Part shown: positions 8,540-16,603 of the stretch, in pieces | How the letters are laid out: each line of letters opens with the position of its first letter | How positions within the stretch are numbered: the stretch's first letter is position 1 | Assembly (NCBI RefSeq): GCF_030540825.1 | Contig: NZ_JAUOEO010000004.1 | Location: forward strand, 1 to 23,157 | Direction: 5' to 3' | Origin: Flavivirga spongiicola | GTDB lineage: Bacteria > Bacteroidota > Bacteroidia > Flavobacteriales > Flavobacteriaceae | DNA length: 23,157 nt | Translations under genes and position numbers: made by a program | The notes under the pieces: generated by a model | What the model saw: only the letters and a program-made list of their open reading frames with translations | Database searches by the model: none | Told to the model about the DNA's origin: nothing

Positions 8540-9724
8540 ATGAGAAATCTTTATTCAATTCTATTTCTTTTCATGATGCTTTGTAGTAGCTGTACAGAGA
8601 ACTCTTCCTTTTCAGATATAAGAGAGGCTATGGTTGTAAAAGCAAACGACCAATATAATTATTTATATAATACAACAAATTCGCAAATAGGTAATAAGAA
8701 CAGGTTTCCAAGAACGATTGACAACAGGAAAATTAGATTGGTTCATAATTATGATTGGACTAGTGGGTTTTATCCAGGGTCTTTGTGGTATTTACATGCA
8801 CTTACAGGTGATTCTAAATGGGAAAAAAGAGCATTGCAATACACAAAAAAATTAGATACGATTCAATATTGGAAAGGAAATCATGATGTGGGATTTATAA
8901 TAGAATGCAGTTATGGAAATGCCTTGAAAGTAGCACCGTCTGAAGATTTTAATAAAGTAATAGTACAAACAGCTAAATCGCTATCTTCCCGTTTCCATAT
9001 AGGAGCAGGGATTATCCAGTCTTGGGATTCTAATAAAAAATGGGATTGTCCTGTGATTATAGATAATATGATGAATTTAGAATTACTTTTTCATGCAAGT
9101 AAGATTAGTGGAGATTCAAAATATTATGATATTGCCATATCACATGCAAATAATACAATAAAAAATCATTATAGAGATGACTTTAGTTCGTATCACGTAT
9201 TAGATTACAATAAACAAACAGGGGAGATTGAAGCCCGAAATACAGCGCAAGGCTATGCAGATGAATCGGCATGGGCAAGAGGACAAGCATGGGGATTTTA
9301 TGGTTTTATGGTATGTTACAGAGAAACAAAGGATGAAAAATACCTTGAGCAAGCCATTAAAATAGCTAATTTTATAAAAAACCATCCTCAACTTCCTAAA
9401 GATAAGATCCCTTATTGGGATTATGATGCACCAAAAACAAAGGACACACCTAGGGATGCTTCTGCAGCAGCAATTACAGCTTCTGCTTTATATGAGCTAA
9501 GCACTTTTGTGAAAGAAGACAGAGAAATGTATTTAGATTTTGCTGATACAATTATGAGTAGTTTGAGCTCTTCTGATTATTTTGCCGAAAAGGAAACAAA
9601 TAAAGGATTTTTACTTAAGCACTCTGTAGGGAGCATACCGCATGGAGTAGAAATTGATGTCCCCTTAAACTATGCAGATTATTATTATTTGGAAGCATTA
9701 TATAGAAGTAAAACTTTAAATTAA
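8540..9724 (+). CDS. GH88 unsaturated glucuronyl / uronyl hydrolase, lipoprotein
   Basis: GH88 enzymes remove the 4,5-unsaturated uronic acid left by polysaccharide lyases at the non-reducing end, by hydration of the double bond. The (alpha/alpha)6-barrel fold is shown by DWTSGFYPG (72-80), GNHDVGF (113-119), IIDNMMNLELL (173-183), DESAWARGQAWG and the late YADYYYLEA. The two aspartates at 116 and 175 match the catalytic pair known as D88 and D149 in Bacillus UGL. The N-terminus has a lipoprotein-like signal (LCSSC, Cys18, with an atypical Cys at -3), suggesting membrane attachment. At 394 aa it is normal length. DUF2264 starts 9 bp downstream. The enzyme implies a lyase product, but the parent glycan is not identified by sequence alone. 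Confidence 0.93.
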   Translation: MRNLYSILFLFMMLCSSCTENSSFSDIREAMVVKANDQYNYLYNTTNSQIGNKNRFPRTIDNRKIRLVHNYDWTSGFYPGSLWYLHALTGDSKWEKRALQYTKKLDTIQYWKGNHDVGFIIECSYGNALKVAPSEDFNKVIVQTAKSLSSRFHIGAGIIQSWDSNKKWDCPVIIDNMMNLELLFHASKISGDSKYYDIAISHANNTIKNHYRDDFSSYHVLDYNKQTGEIEARNTAQGYADESAWARGQAWGFYGFMVCYRETKDEKYLEQAIKIANFIKNHPQLPKDKIPYWDYDAPKTKDTPRDASAAAITASALYELSTFVKEDREMYLDFADTIMSSLSSSDYFAEKETNKGFLLKHSVGSIPHGVEIDVPLNYADYYYLEALYRSKTLN

Positions 9725-9733
9725 TTTATTATT

Positions 9734-10939
9734 ATGAAAAAGAAACTTGTTTTAGTTTTACTGTCTATGATTCCTTTTCTAAATTTTGCTCAGAATGATA
9801 GAGCCATTTGGGTTAATGAAATGGTGAAAATGGCAGATCCTGTTTTAGTTTCATTAAGTGAAGGAAAACTTAAAGAAAACATGCCTACCGAACAGTCTAG
9901 TTTTGAATATGGAGACCGGAGTTCTTTTGCGCATTTAGAAGCTTTTGGTAGATTAATGGCGGGTATGGCACCATGGTTGGAGTTAGGCAAAGATTCTACA
10001 GATGAAGGCCAATTAAGAAAGAAATATATTGAGTTAACACATAAAGCAATTCGTAATGCCGTAGATCCAGAGTCTAGTGATTATATGAATTTTTCTAATG
10101 GAAATCAGCCTTTAGTTGATGTTGCTTTTTTAGCACAAGCCTTTATAAGGGCTCCAAATGAAATGTGGGAACCATTGGATGATGATACCAAAAGGATGGT
10201 GATTGAGGCATTCAAAAAATCCAGAACAATTTCAGATATTCCGTATAATAATTGGTTATTGTTTGCGGCATCAGTAGAAGCATTTATGATAAAATTTACA
10301 GATGATGCAGATTACGTAAGAATAGAATACGCACTACAAAAACATATGGAATGGTATGTTGGTGATGGATTATACGCAGATGGTAAATATTATCATTGGG
10401 ATTATTACAATTCGTTTGTTATTCATCCAATGCTGATTGATATTTTAAGTGTACTTCAAGGAACAAAGTATAGGCTTAAATCGTTAAACGAAACAGTTTT
10501 GAAAAGGGCGCAACGTTATGGTGAAATATTGGAAAGACAAATATCCCCAATAGGAACATTTCCTATAGTAGGAAGATCAACAGTGTATAGATTTGGAGTA
10601 TTCCAAGCCTTATCTCAATTAGTTTTATTAGAAAAACTTCCTGTTAAACTATCAGAAGGGCAAGTGAGATCGGGTTTAACGGCTGTTTTAAAAAAGTTGC
10701 AAAATGCAAAAGGACTATATGATAAAAACGGTTGGTTGCAAATTGGAGTTTTTGGTCATCAACCAGATATGGCAGAACCTTATATTTCCACAGGAAGTTT
10801 ATATTTAACGTCATTAGGTTTTTTATCTTTGGGACTTCCGGAGCATCATTCGTTTTGGACTGCAGCTCCTGAGGATTGGACTAGTGTTAAAATATGGGGA
10901 GGAAACCCTTCAGTTAAGCGAGATAAATATTCAAACTAG
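9734..10939 (+). CDS. DUF2264 domain-containing secreted protein
   Basis: A signal peptide (about 1-20, ending NFAQ) precedes a single DUF2264 domain, recognised from SFEYGDRSSFAHLEAFGRLM (56-75), YNNWLLFAASVEAF, MEWYVGDGLYADGKYYHWDYYNSFVIHPML and GRSTVYRFGVFQAL. These proteins have an (alpha/alpha)-barrel-like fold and recur in Bacteroidetes loci for pectin-like and ulvan-like glycans. The exact reaction is not known to me, and a role on uronic-acid or rhamnose-containing oligosaccharides is inferred. At 401 aa the domain looks complete. It is the second gene of the GH88 operon (9-bp gap) and is followed after 28 bp by the LacI-type remnant. Confidence 0.88.
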   Translation: MKKKLVLVLLSMIPFLNFAQNDRAIWVNEMVKMADPVLVSLSEGKLKENMPTEQSSFEYGDRSSFAHLEAFGRLMAGMAPWLELGKDSTDEGQLRKKYIELTHKAIRNAVDPESSDYMNFSNGNQPLVDVAFLAQAFIRAPNEMWEPLDDDTKRMVIEAFKKSRTISDIPYNNWLLFAASVEAFMIKFTDDADYVRIEYALQKHMEWYVGDGLYADGKYYHWDYYNSFVIHPMLIDILSVLQGTKYRLKSLNETVLKRAQRYGEILERQISPIGTFPIVGRSTVYRFGVFQALSQLVLLEKLPVKLSEGQVRSGLTAVLKKLQNAKGLYDKNGWLQIGVFGHQPDMAEPYISTGSLYLTSLGFLSLGLPEHHSFWTAAPEDWTSVKIWGGNPSVKRDKYSN

Positions 10940-10967
10940 TGAAAGTTTTCAATTGACTTTGTTATAG

Positions 10968-11207
10968 ATGAAGAAAAATAAAATAACAATTCACGATATT
11001 TCTAAACACATAAGAGTTGATAGTTCCGCAACGTCAAGAGCCTTAAATGATAGTGTGCGCGTTTCAAAAAAAACAAAGACTCTGATTTTAAATACAACGT
11101 CTGAAATGGGATATCAACGTAATTTGTTAGCATCAAACCTACGTAAAAGAGTTACAAATACTATAGGTGTTGTTCCTGGAATATCACGTCATTTCTTTTT
11201 TAATTGA
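10968..11207 (+). pseudogene. Truncated LacI-family regulator (DNA-binding part only)
   Basis: The 79-residue frame is a LacI-type helix-turn-helix plus hinge: ITIHDISKHIRVDSSATSRA with SVRVSKKT, EMGYQRNLLASNLR and TNTIGVVPGISRHFFFN. Family members continue from a similar IGVVVPRISRHFFS point into a roughly 270-residue sugar-binding domain, which is absent; a stop comes immediately. The next frame starts 18 bp later and encodes a different regulator, so a deletion between the two genes is likely. The HTH has a few unusual residues (HIRVDSSATSRA where SPSTVSRA is typical). A functional isolated DNA-binding peptide is possible but unlikely, because dimerisation normally needs the missing domain. 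Confidence 0.85.
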
Positions 11208-11225
11208 ACGCCAATCATCAAAAAA

Positions 11226-12137
11226 ATGAAATTAAAAAAATATATAGCTTTAATGCTTTTTTGTTTATTTATTGGTTTTGTTTTTAGCCAAGATCAAGAG
11301 CAGGGAATTAACTATAAAGCCTTAAAATTTAAGAACTTTTCTTTAAAAGAAGGATTGTCTCAAAGTTCTGTGCTTTGTATTTTACAAGATAAAAAAGGGT
11401 TTTTGTGGTTTGGAACACGTGATGGTTTAAATAAATACGATGGAAATGAGTTTAAGGTTTTTAGGCACAATTCTCAAGACAGCACAAGTTTAAGTCATAA
11501 TTTTATTAAGGCATTGTATGAGGATATAAAAGGGAATTTATGGGTCGGTACTATTGATGGTCTTAACAAGTTTAATCCAGAAACAAATTCATTTGAACGC
11601 TATGTAATTAAAACAGAAAAAAAAGGCTTAGATAATTTTGAGGTTTGGAGCATTGTTGAAGATAAAGAAGCGTATTTGTGGTTAGGCACTAGCTTAGGAA
11701 TAAAAAAAATTGATACTAAAGAGGGTGTCTTTGTTAAAGCTGTTTATGATGAATCTGATAAAAAATTGTTTACCACGCCAACGAGATCTCTATTAATTAC
11801 TCACAACAATGAATTATGGATAAAAACTACAGAACATATTGGAGCATACAATTTAAAAACACAGGTAGCCAAGTATTATCCTTACCCGGATAATTCTGTA
11901 ACAGAACTTAATAAAAGTAATGTTTCAGCACTTTACCAAGATAAGAAAAACAACATTTGGTTAGGTTTTAAAAACGGACTGGCGCTTTTAAATAAGGAAA
12001 TAGATTCGTTTGAGTTTTTTAGTTTGAAATCTAAAAAAAATAAAGCGATTAAAGATCATGTTCGTAGTATATGTGAAGATTATTTAGGAATCTTTGGATT
12101 GGAACATACAATGGACTTTATGTTTAAATCAAAATAA
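11226..12137 (+). pseudogene. Truncated hybrid two-component system sensor (Reg_prop N-terminal part)
   Basis: A signal peptide (1-22, ending VFSQ) is followed by five Reg_prop-type blade motifs: [74 protein letters not shown] and a broken fifth one. Intact hybrid sensors have about 14 such blades, then a transmembrane helix, histidine kinase, receiver and AraC-type domain, about 1300-1400 aa. After EDYLG the frame is lost: an alternative frame at about 12088-12150 still reads [11 protein letters not shown], showing one base was deleted in the family sequence. Further stops follow and no kinase sequence is found. The gene is therefore a 5' remnant, possibly decayed with the LacI gene next to it. 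Confidence 0.88.
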
Positions 12138-12139
12138 AA

Positions 12140-12600
12140 ATTCATTGTCTGGATAATCATATACTCTATTGAGCAAAGGATTGGAAATCTGGTGTCATTG
12201 ATTTAGTCAGTTCGGATAAAAGGCTGTCTTTCTGAATTCCTTATAGAAGTTATTATCATTGTCTTCTTGTTCTCTTCTTTCGTTCATTGTTCGTCTTCAT
12301 GAAGCAAAATCATTAGAGAAGGTTCTCCTTCATATTCAGTGCGATAGTTGTTGCCTCGTAATTAGTTCTATGTCTTGTGAGGTTTTTTGCCGATTACTTT
12401 TTTCCGCATCCGAAAAAATGAAAACATTATTATCAATATTAAAATTCGGTTCATTGGGAGTTCTTCTGTAAATGTTTGCCAATGCAAAGATAATGTTCCG
12501 TTTCAATAAACATTTATCGATTGTTATCCTGTCCGTGTCGCAGACTGGAACGAAGTTAGTTGAATTTTTTTTCAAAGTCAAGATTAAAAAAGTATTTTTT
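12140..12600 (-). other. Decayed region; possible remnant of a small secreted protein gene on the minus strand
   Basis: The first ~90 bp continue the broken sensor. The remainder shows no recognisable intact gene. On the minus strand a TATCTTTG box (12492-12485) precedes an ATG at 12454 that opens a signal-peptide-like start (MNRILILIIMFSFF), after which the frame breaks. Other frames of the same stretch read YRTEYEGEPSLMILLHEDE and NERREQEDNDNNFYKEFRKT, which look protein-like. I do not recognise a family. Two overlapping frames (70 aa + and 81 aa -) occupy part of this region, and neither has a convincing start or composition. Confidence 0.3.
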
Positions 12601-12638
12601 TAGATAAAAATTGTGTTGCTAACAAAAGATATTTAAGA

Positions 12639-14207
12639 TTAGTTGTCTTCCTCTGGAAATGTAATATGCTGATAAGCTCCCAAATCTGGAGCCCCCGTTC
12701 TATTCACATTCAAAATATCAAAAGGAACTTGAGTGGCAGAAGCCGGAAGCCCTTTGTTAATGGCAGCAGATCCATCACCAATAATGAGCATATTAGCATC
12801 AGTATCCTTAAAATTAGGATCTTCATTAAAAATATTACCTTCATAATGATTGGTATCATTTAAATCATAATTAGGCCCAGAAAAGTTGTTGTTTCTATCT
12901 TCAAAACGAATTAAGCAGTTCGTGAATTTAAAATTAAATACCACAGCATCATCTTCAATTTCATCAAGTAAAATTTCGGGATTATCATTTCCGTAGATAA
13001 TACAGTTATTAAAATTAGCTTCGGTTAAATCTGCAATGGTCGCATTGTTATCTTCATCTAACACAAAATTATTAATTAAAACAGAAGGGAATTGTCTAAA
13101 TCCATTATTCCAATAGTTTGCAATGGTACTATGTGTAAAGTTATATTTACCGCCTAAAGTTCCTGCAAATGATACTAATCCTGTATTATTGATAACTATA
13201 TTTTCACCAGCAATGGAAGTGTTTCTTCCAAAAATACCGTAATTACTGGAATTATAAATTTGTGAATTGGTTATAGTTAGTTTGTCTGAAATAGCATTTG
13301 GATTACCATCACATAAGATACCAACTGATGCATTTTTAATGGTGGCGTAGTTTACCGAATTATTGATACTACCATCCAATAACCAAATGGTGCCCCATTG
13401 TCCCGGTGTATTAGCAAAATTGGGTTCTAAACGATCGCCTTCAAAAATGACTTCGTTTTCTAATAGATCTTGATCGTTACTAAACGCGCCATTAACTTGT
13501 AATGACCCATTATTAGATACGATGATTCCCGAATTGTTATGAAAATGTATTCTGGCTCCTGCATCAATAGTTAAGGTTTCTCCGTTTGGTACGGTGGCAA
13601 AACCATAAATAACATAAGGCTTTTCATTTGTAAAAGTAAGCTCTGTAGGTAGTAATTCGCGTCCTTGTAATTCGGTTTCAATTAATTCACCAGCAATATC
13701 AAGTGTTAAGGTTTCAACGACTTTTGTCGTGTTATCCCGATTAGGATAAATAAATACGGCATCTTGTACTAAGGTAACAAGTTCTACTTTCTGAAGGTTT
13801 GAATTAGCATCAAACTCAATTTGATCGGTATATAAAAAATTGCCGTCAGGGTTTGGGAAATTATTAATATCTATGGTCGATTCAATAAAAATAAATAAGC
13901 TATCCTTGGCTAATATTTCTACATTTTCAAAAATTTCACCAGCAACACCGTCTACATTTAATCTGTAATTGGAAGATTGACCTAAGGCTAACCTTAGTGA
14001 AGGTATAGAAATATCATCATTACTTCTGTTATAAACCTTTAGGTTGTATGTGCTGGAACCAATGTTGGTGAAAATAGTATCCAGGTAAACAGTGTCTTTT
14101 GAAAACTCAAGATTACCAGTACTTGGAGAAAACTCAAAATCTTTACGGCATGAACTCCAAAGCATTAAAAATCCTATGGTTAAAATAAAGTATAAGTAAC
14201 GTTTCAT
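12639..14207 (-). CDS. Beta-helix-type lipoprotein, function unknown
   Basis: A signal peptide ends at LWSSC (Cys20), so it is a lipoprotein. The first part (about 30-170) looks beta-rich and Ig-like (LEFSKDTVYLDTIFTNIGSS, VYNRSNDDISIPSLRLAL). The middle and C-terminal part (about 200-500) contains right-handed beta-helix-like repeats (IDAGARIHFHNNSGIIVSNN, ITNSQIYNSSNYGIFGRN) and ends in GAPDLGAYQH, a motif common at the end of secreted beta-helix proteins in Bacteroidetes. The 522 aa look complete. It is a single-gene unit, with no polysaccharide gene sharing its operon. I recall such proteins as common in Flavobacteriia but have no function for it. Confidence 0.8.
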   Translation of the reverse strand: MKRYLYFILTIGFLMLWSSCRKDFEFSPSTGNLEFSKDTVYLDTIFTNIGSSTYNLKVYNRSNDDISIPSLRLALGQSSNYRLNVDGVAGEIFENVEILAKDSLFIFIESTIDINNFPNPDGNFLYTDQIEFDANSNLQKVELVTLVQDAVFIYPNRDNTTKVVETLTLDIAGELIETELQGRELLPTELTFTNEKPYVIYGFATVPNGETLTIDAGARIHFHNNSGIIVSNNGSLQVNGAFSNDQDLLENEVIFEGDRLEPNFANTPGQWGTIWLLDGSINNSVNYATIKNASVGILCDGNPNAISDKLTITNSQIYNSSNYGIFGRNTSIAGENIVINNTGLVSFAGTLGGKYNFTHSTIANYWNNGFRQFPSVLINNFVLDEDNNATIADLTEANFNNCIIYGNDNPEILLDEIEDDAVVFNFKFTNCLIRFEDRNNNFSGPNYDLNDTNHYEGNIFNEDPNFKDTDANMLIIGDGSAAINKGLPASATQVPFDILNVNRTGAPDLGAYQHITFPEEDN

Positions 14208-14496
14208 TAAAAGGAAAAGTTTTGATGGCTAAAAATATAACTTTTGAAGCTAAGATTTAGTATAATACTCTTTATTTTAATCGAAGAAAAGTTCTCCGAG
14301 GCCCTGCCTTGGGGTTTCCGTTGAAATTGTCATTCCCGTAAAAACGGGAATCTAAATAAAAGAATTTTGATTTTTGACCAGAAAGGTCAAAACCTGTGCT
14401 CAACTTGATTGGGTATAAAACGAGCGAAATACCTCTATGACTCTGCCTCGAGGATAGTTCGTTTCAAGAAATTCTTTATTTGAAAAAAAAGGGGAC
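14208..14496. repeat. Hairpin-rich spacer between two minus-strand genes
   Basis: Two clear hairpins are seen. ATTCCCGT/ACGGGAAT (14332-14339 and 14344-14351, AAAA loop) resembles the dispersed 'CATTCCCG...CGGGAATC' repeats of many bacteria. TTTTGACC/GGTCAAAA (14372-14379 and 14385-14392, AGAAA loop) may be a terminator for the gene that ends at 14497. Short G/C-rich words (CTGCCTTGGGG, CTGCCTCGAGG) stand out from the AT-rich background. No coding potential was found. Confidence 0.5.
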
Positions 14497-15228
14497 TTAC
14501 TTTTTTTTAGATGCTTCAATTATTTTTAGAAATGAGTTGCTATAGTTTACCAAGCTATCTAAAAGTATGATTTCACTTTCGTTTTTGAGTAATTCTTTAT
14601 CTAGATTTTTAGTTTCGCAATATTCAAAAAAGAGTTGTTTGCGGTCTTTGGGTATTGTTAAATTATTAGTAAGCAATTCATCATTGAAAAAGGGGCTATT
14701 GGAAAATAAGGAATCTAAGGCTTTATGTGATATAGGAACTATAGATACGTTTTTTCCTTTTTTCTTGAAAAGTTTACCAATTAATCCTATGACTCTAACA
14801 ACATCAAGCCCATATTTAGAAGAGGTGCCGTATAGATGAGGGTTAGATTTTATGTCTTTAGCGATTTGTTCTTTTAGCCCGGCTTTTTCTTTGGAGGGAT
14901 TAAACGCTTTCGGTTTTATATTATTTTGTATTAGTATTTCATTAAGTCTGTTTATGGTTTTTCTCAACTCAATAACCATAATACCATTAAAATGAGACTT
15001 GGTAAGTTTTATAATTTTTTTATTATGGAATATAGAATGAAATGAAAGGGTATCACCCATATTCGCTTGAATGGTAAAGCTGCCATAGTTATCTGTATAC
15101 GTCCTTGTTTTTTTACTAAGGTTAAAAACGTCTATGCCTTTAACGGTTGTGTCGCTATCATAGACTTTTCCTGTTATATTTTGAGAAAATATTGAAAATG
15201 GCAAAAGAATAAAAATGAAGTATTTCAT
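14497..15228 (-). CDS. Secreted protein with carboxypeptidase-regulatory-like domain, function unknown
   Basis: A signal peptide (1-16, ending FSQ) is followed by a carboxypeptidase-regulatory-like beta-sandwich (about 17-90: NITGKVYDSDTTVKGIDVFN, TYTDNYGSFTIQANMGDTLS). The rest is lysine-rich and mostly helical with no recognised family. At 243 aa it fits the small Bacteroidetes proteins that carry this domain without a TonB barrel. Its start is the only good ATG with a signal peptide. It has no operon partner in the window; the upstream 120 bp lack an exact TAnnTTTG box. Function cannot be stated. Confidence 0.8.
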   Translation of the reverse strand: MKYFIFILLPFSIFSQNITGKVYDSDTTVKGIDVFNLSKKTRTYTDNYGSFTIQANMGDTLSFHSIFHNKKIIKLTKSHFNGIMVIELRKTINRLNEILIQNNIKPKAFNPSKEKAGLKEQIAKDIKSNPHLYGTSSKYGLDVVRVIGLIGKLFKKKGKNVSIVPISHKALDSLFSNSPFFNDELLTNNLTIPKDRKQLFFEYCETKNLDKELLKNESEIILLDSLVNYSNSFLKIIEASKKK

Positions 15229-15351
15229 TTTTGTTTTAATGATTGTCGTTTCTCAAATTAAAGTGTTTTATAACTTAAATAGTTGGCATTTAAGATACTT
15301 TAACTATAGTTTTAATGAACTCTTAACGTTTCATACCATAAAATGAAATAA

Positions 15352-15532
15352 AAGAGGCTGTCTAAAAAATGTCATTCTGAATATTACCTTCTAAACAAAA
15401 TATATTTTGTTTAGAAGGTAGCTGCGAAGCTGTGAAGAATCTCTTTAAAACATAATATGTTGATTTATAAAATGATAAGATTCTTCACTATGTTCTGAAT
15501 GACAAAATATATTACTTTTTAGACAGCCTCTT
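15352..15532. mobile_element. MITE-like element with 17-bp terminal inverted repeats
   Basis: The ends are AAGAGGCTGTCTAAAAA at 15352-15368 and its exact complement at 15516-15532. Inside lie a 36-bp perfect palindrome (15385-15420), a near-perfect pair TGTCATTCTGAA (15370-15381) and TTCTGAATGACA (about 15492-15503), and GTGAAGAATCT (15432-15442) with its complement (about 15478-15488). The whole 181 bp could fold into one branched hairpin. No reading frame is present. No convincing target-site duplication is visible. The end sequence looks like the terminal repeats of a Bacteroidetes insertion sequence (from memory, unverified), so a non-autonomous derivative is likely. It lies just downstream of galT and may also act as a terminator. 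Confidence 0.7.
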
Positions 15533-15560
15533 AAAAACTTCGCTATTAATCGAGAGAAAA

Positions 15561-16583
15561 TTAAACCAAATCCTTAATCATTTTTGTTGCAATTTCAGCG
15601 GTAATATCACGTTGCGGAGAGCCAAACATTTCATAGCCTACCATAAATTTCTTTACAGTGGCACTTCTTAACAACGGTGGATAAAAACTCATGTGCCAAT
15701 GCCAGTGTATATTTGCGTTTCCATCGGTTGGAGCTTGGTGTATACCACTAGAATAGGGGAACGATGTGTTAAATAATTTATCGTATGCTTTTGTTATTAC
15801 TGATATAGCTTCAGCGTAGTCTAAAGCTTCAGCATCATTTAGTTCTAAAATATTTGATTGTTGCTTTTTAGGTACAATCATAGTCTCGAACGGCCATACT
15901 GCCCAAAAAGGAATTAATACAACAAACGAATCATTTTCAAAAATAATACGCTCTTGCTTTTCTAATTCTTGTGCTAAATAATCACCTAGAAGGCTGCTAC
16001 TATTTTTGTTGTAATAGGCTAGCTGCTGTGTGTTTTTTTTATCAACTTCATTGGGAAGTGTAGACTGGCTCCAAATTTGTCCATGTGGGTGTGGGTTACT
16101 ACATCCCATCACAGCGCCTTTGTTTTCAAATATTTGAACGTAATTAATATTGGGATTTTCTGAGAGTTCTTTGAATTCTTTTTGCCAAGCGAAAACGACT
16201 TTCAGAATGTCTTTAGTATCCATATTTGCTAAGCTTTTTGAGTGATCCGGACTAAAGCAAATAACTTTGCATATTCCGGTTTCACTTTCGGCTACTAACA
16301 AGCCATCTTGTACTGAAAAAGATTTAGAATCTTTTTGCAAGGCAGCAAAATCGTTTGTAAAAACAAATACATCTTGATACTTTGGATTTATTTCGCCATT
16401 AATTCTGGTATTGCCTGCACATAAATAACAGGTTTCATCATAAGTTGGTCTAACAGTATTAGATATTGCTTCATTTTGTCCTTGCCATGGTCGTTTTGCA
16501 CGATGTGGCGATACTAGAACCCATTCACCAGTAAGTATATTAAAACGTTTATGCGAATAGTCTTGTAAATCTGTATGGTTCAT
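15561..16583 (-). CDS. galT: Galactose-1-phosphate uridylyltransferase
   Basis: GalT exchanges UMP between UDP-glucose and galactose-1-phosphate in the Leloir pathway, in the cytoplasm. Seen directly: RFNILTGEWVLVSPHRAKRPWQG near the N-terminus; zinc ligand pair C52-x2-C55 (CYLCAGN); and the active-site NPHPHGQ with H165 (zinc ligand type) and H167 (nucleophile, H166 in E. coli). AVWPFETMIVPK and HWHWHMSFYPPLLRS support the C-terminal half. The 340-aa length is typical. It is the last gene of the minus-strand operon, 20 bp after galK. The start ATG gives an N-terminus aligned with known family members. Confidence 0.97.
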   Translation of the reverse strand: MNHTDLQDYSHKRFNILTGEWVLVSPHRAKRPWQGQNEAISNTVRPTYDETCYLCAGNTRINGEINPKYQDVFVFTNDFAALQKDSKSFSVQDGLLVAESETGICKVICFSPDHSKSLANMDTKDILKVVFAWQKEFKELSENPNINYVQIFENKGAVMGCSNPHPHGQIWSQSTLPNEVDKKNTQQLAYYNKNSSSLLGDYLAQELEKQERIIFENDSFVVLIPFWAVWPFETMIVPKKQQSNILELNDAEALDYAEAISVITKAYDKLFNTSFPYSSGIHQAPTDGNANIHWHWHMSFYPPLLRSATVKKFMVGYEMFGSPQRDITAEIATKMIKDLV

Positions 16584-16603
16584 TTTTAATAAATTGTAAT
16601 TTA

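Noticed and set aside
12259..12471. 70-aa plus-strand frame in the decayed gap
   Set aside because: Its composition is Ser/Leu/Cys-rich without motif or start context, and the same bases give equally weak frames on the other strand.
14567..14839. 90-aa plus-strand frame opposite the carboxypeptidase-regulatory-like protein
   Set aside because: No signal, family or promoter; the minus-strand gene has a signal peptide and a domain.
15352..15532. CRISPR array
   Set aside because: The repeats are inverted, not regularly spaced direct repeats, and there are no spacers or cas genes; a MITE-like element fits better.
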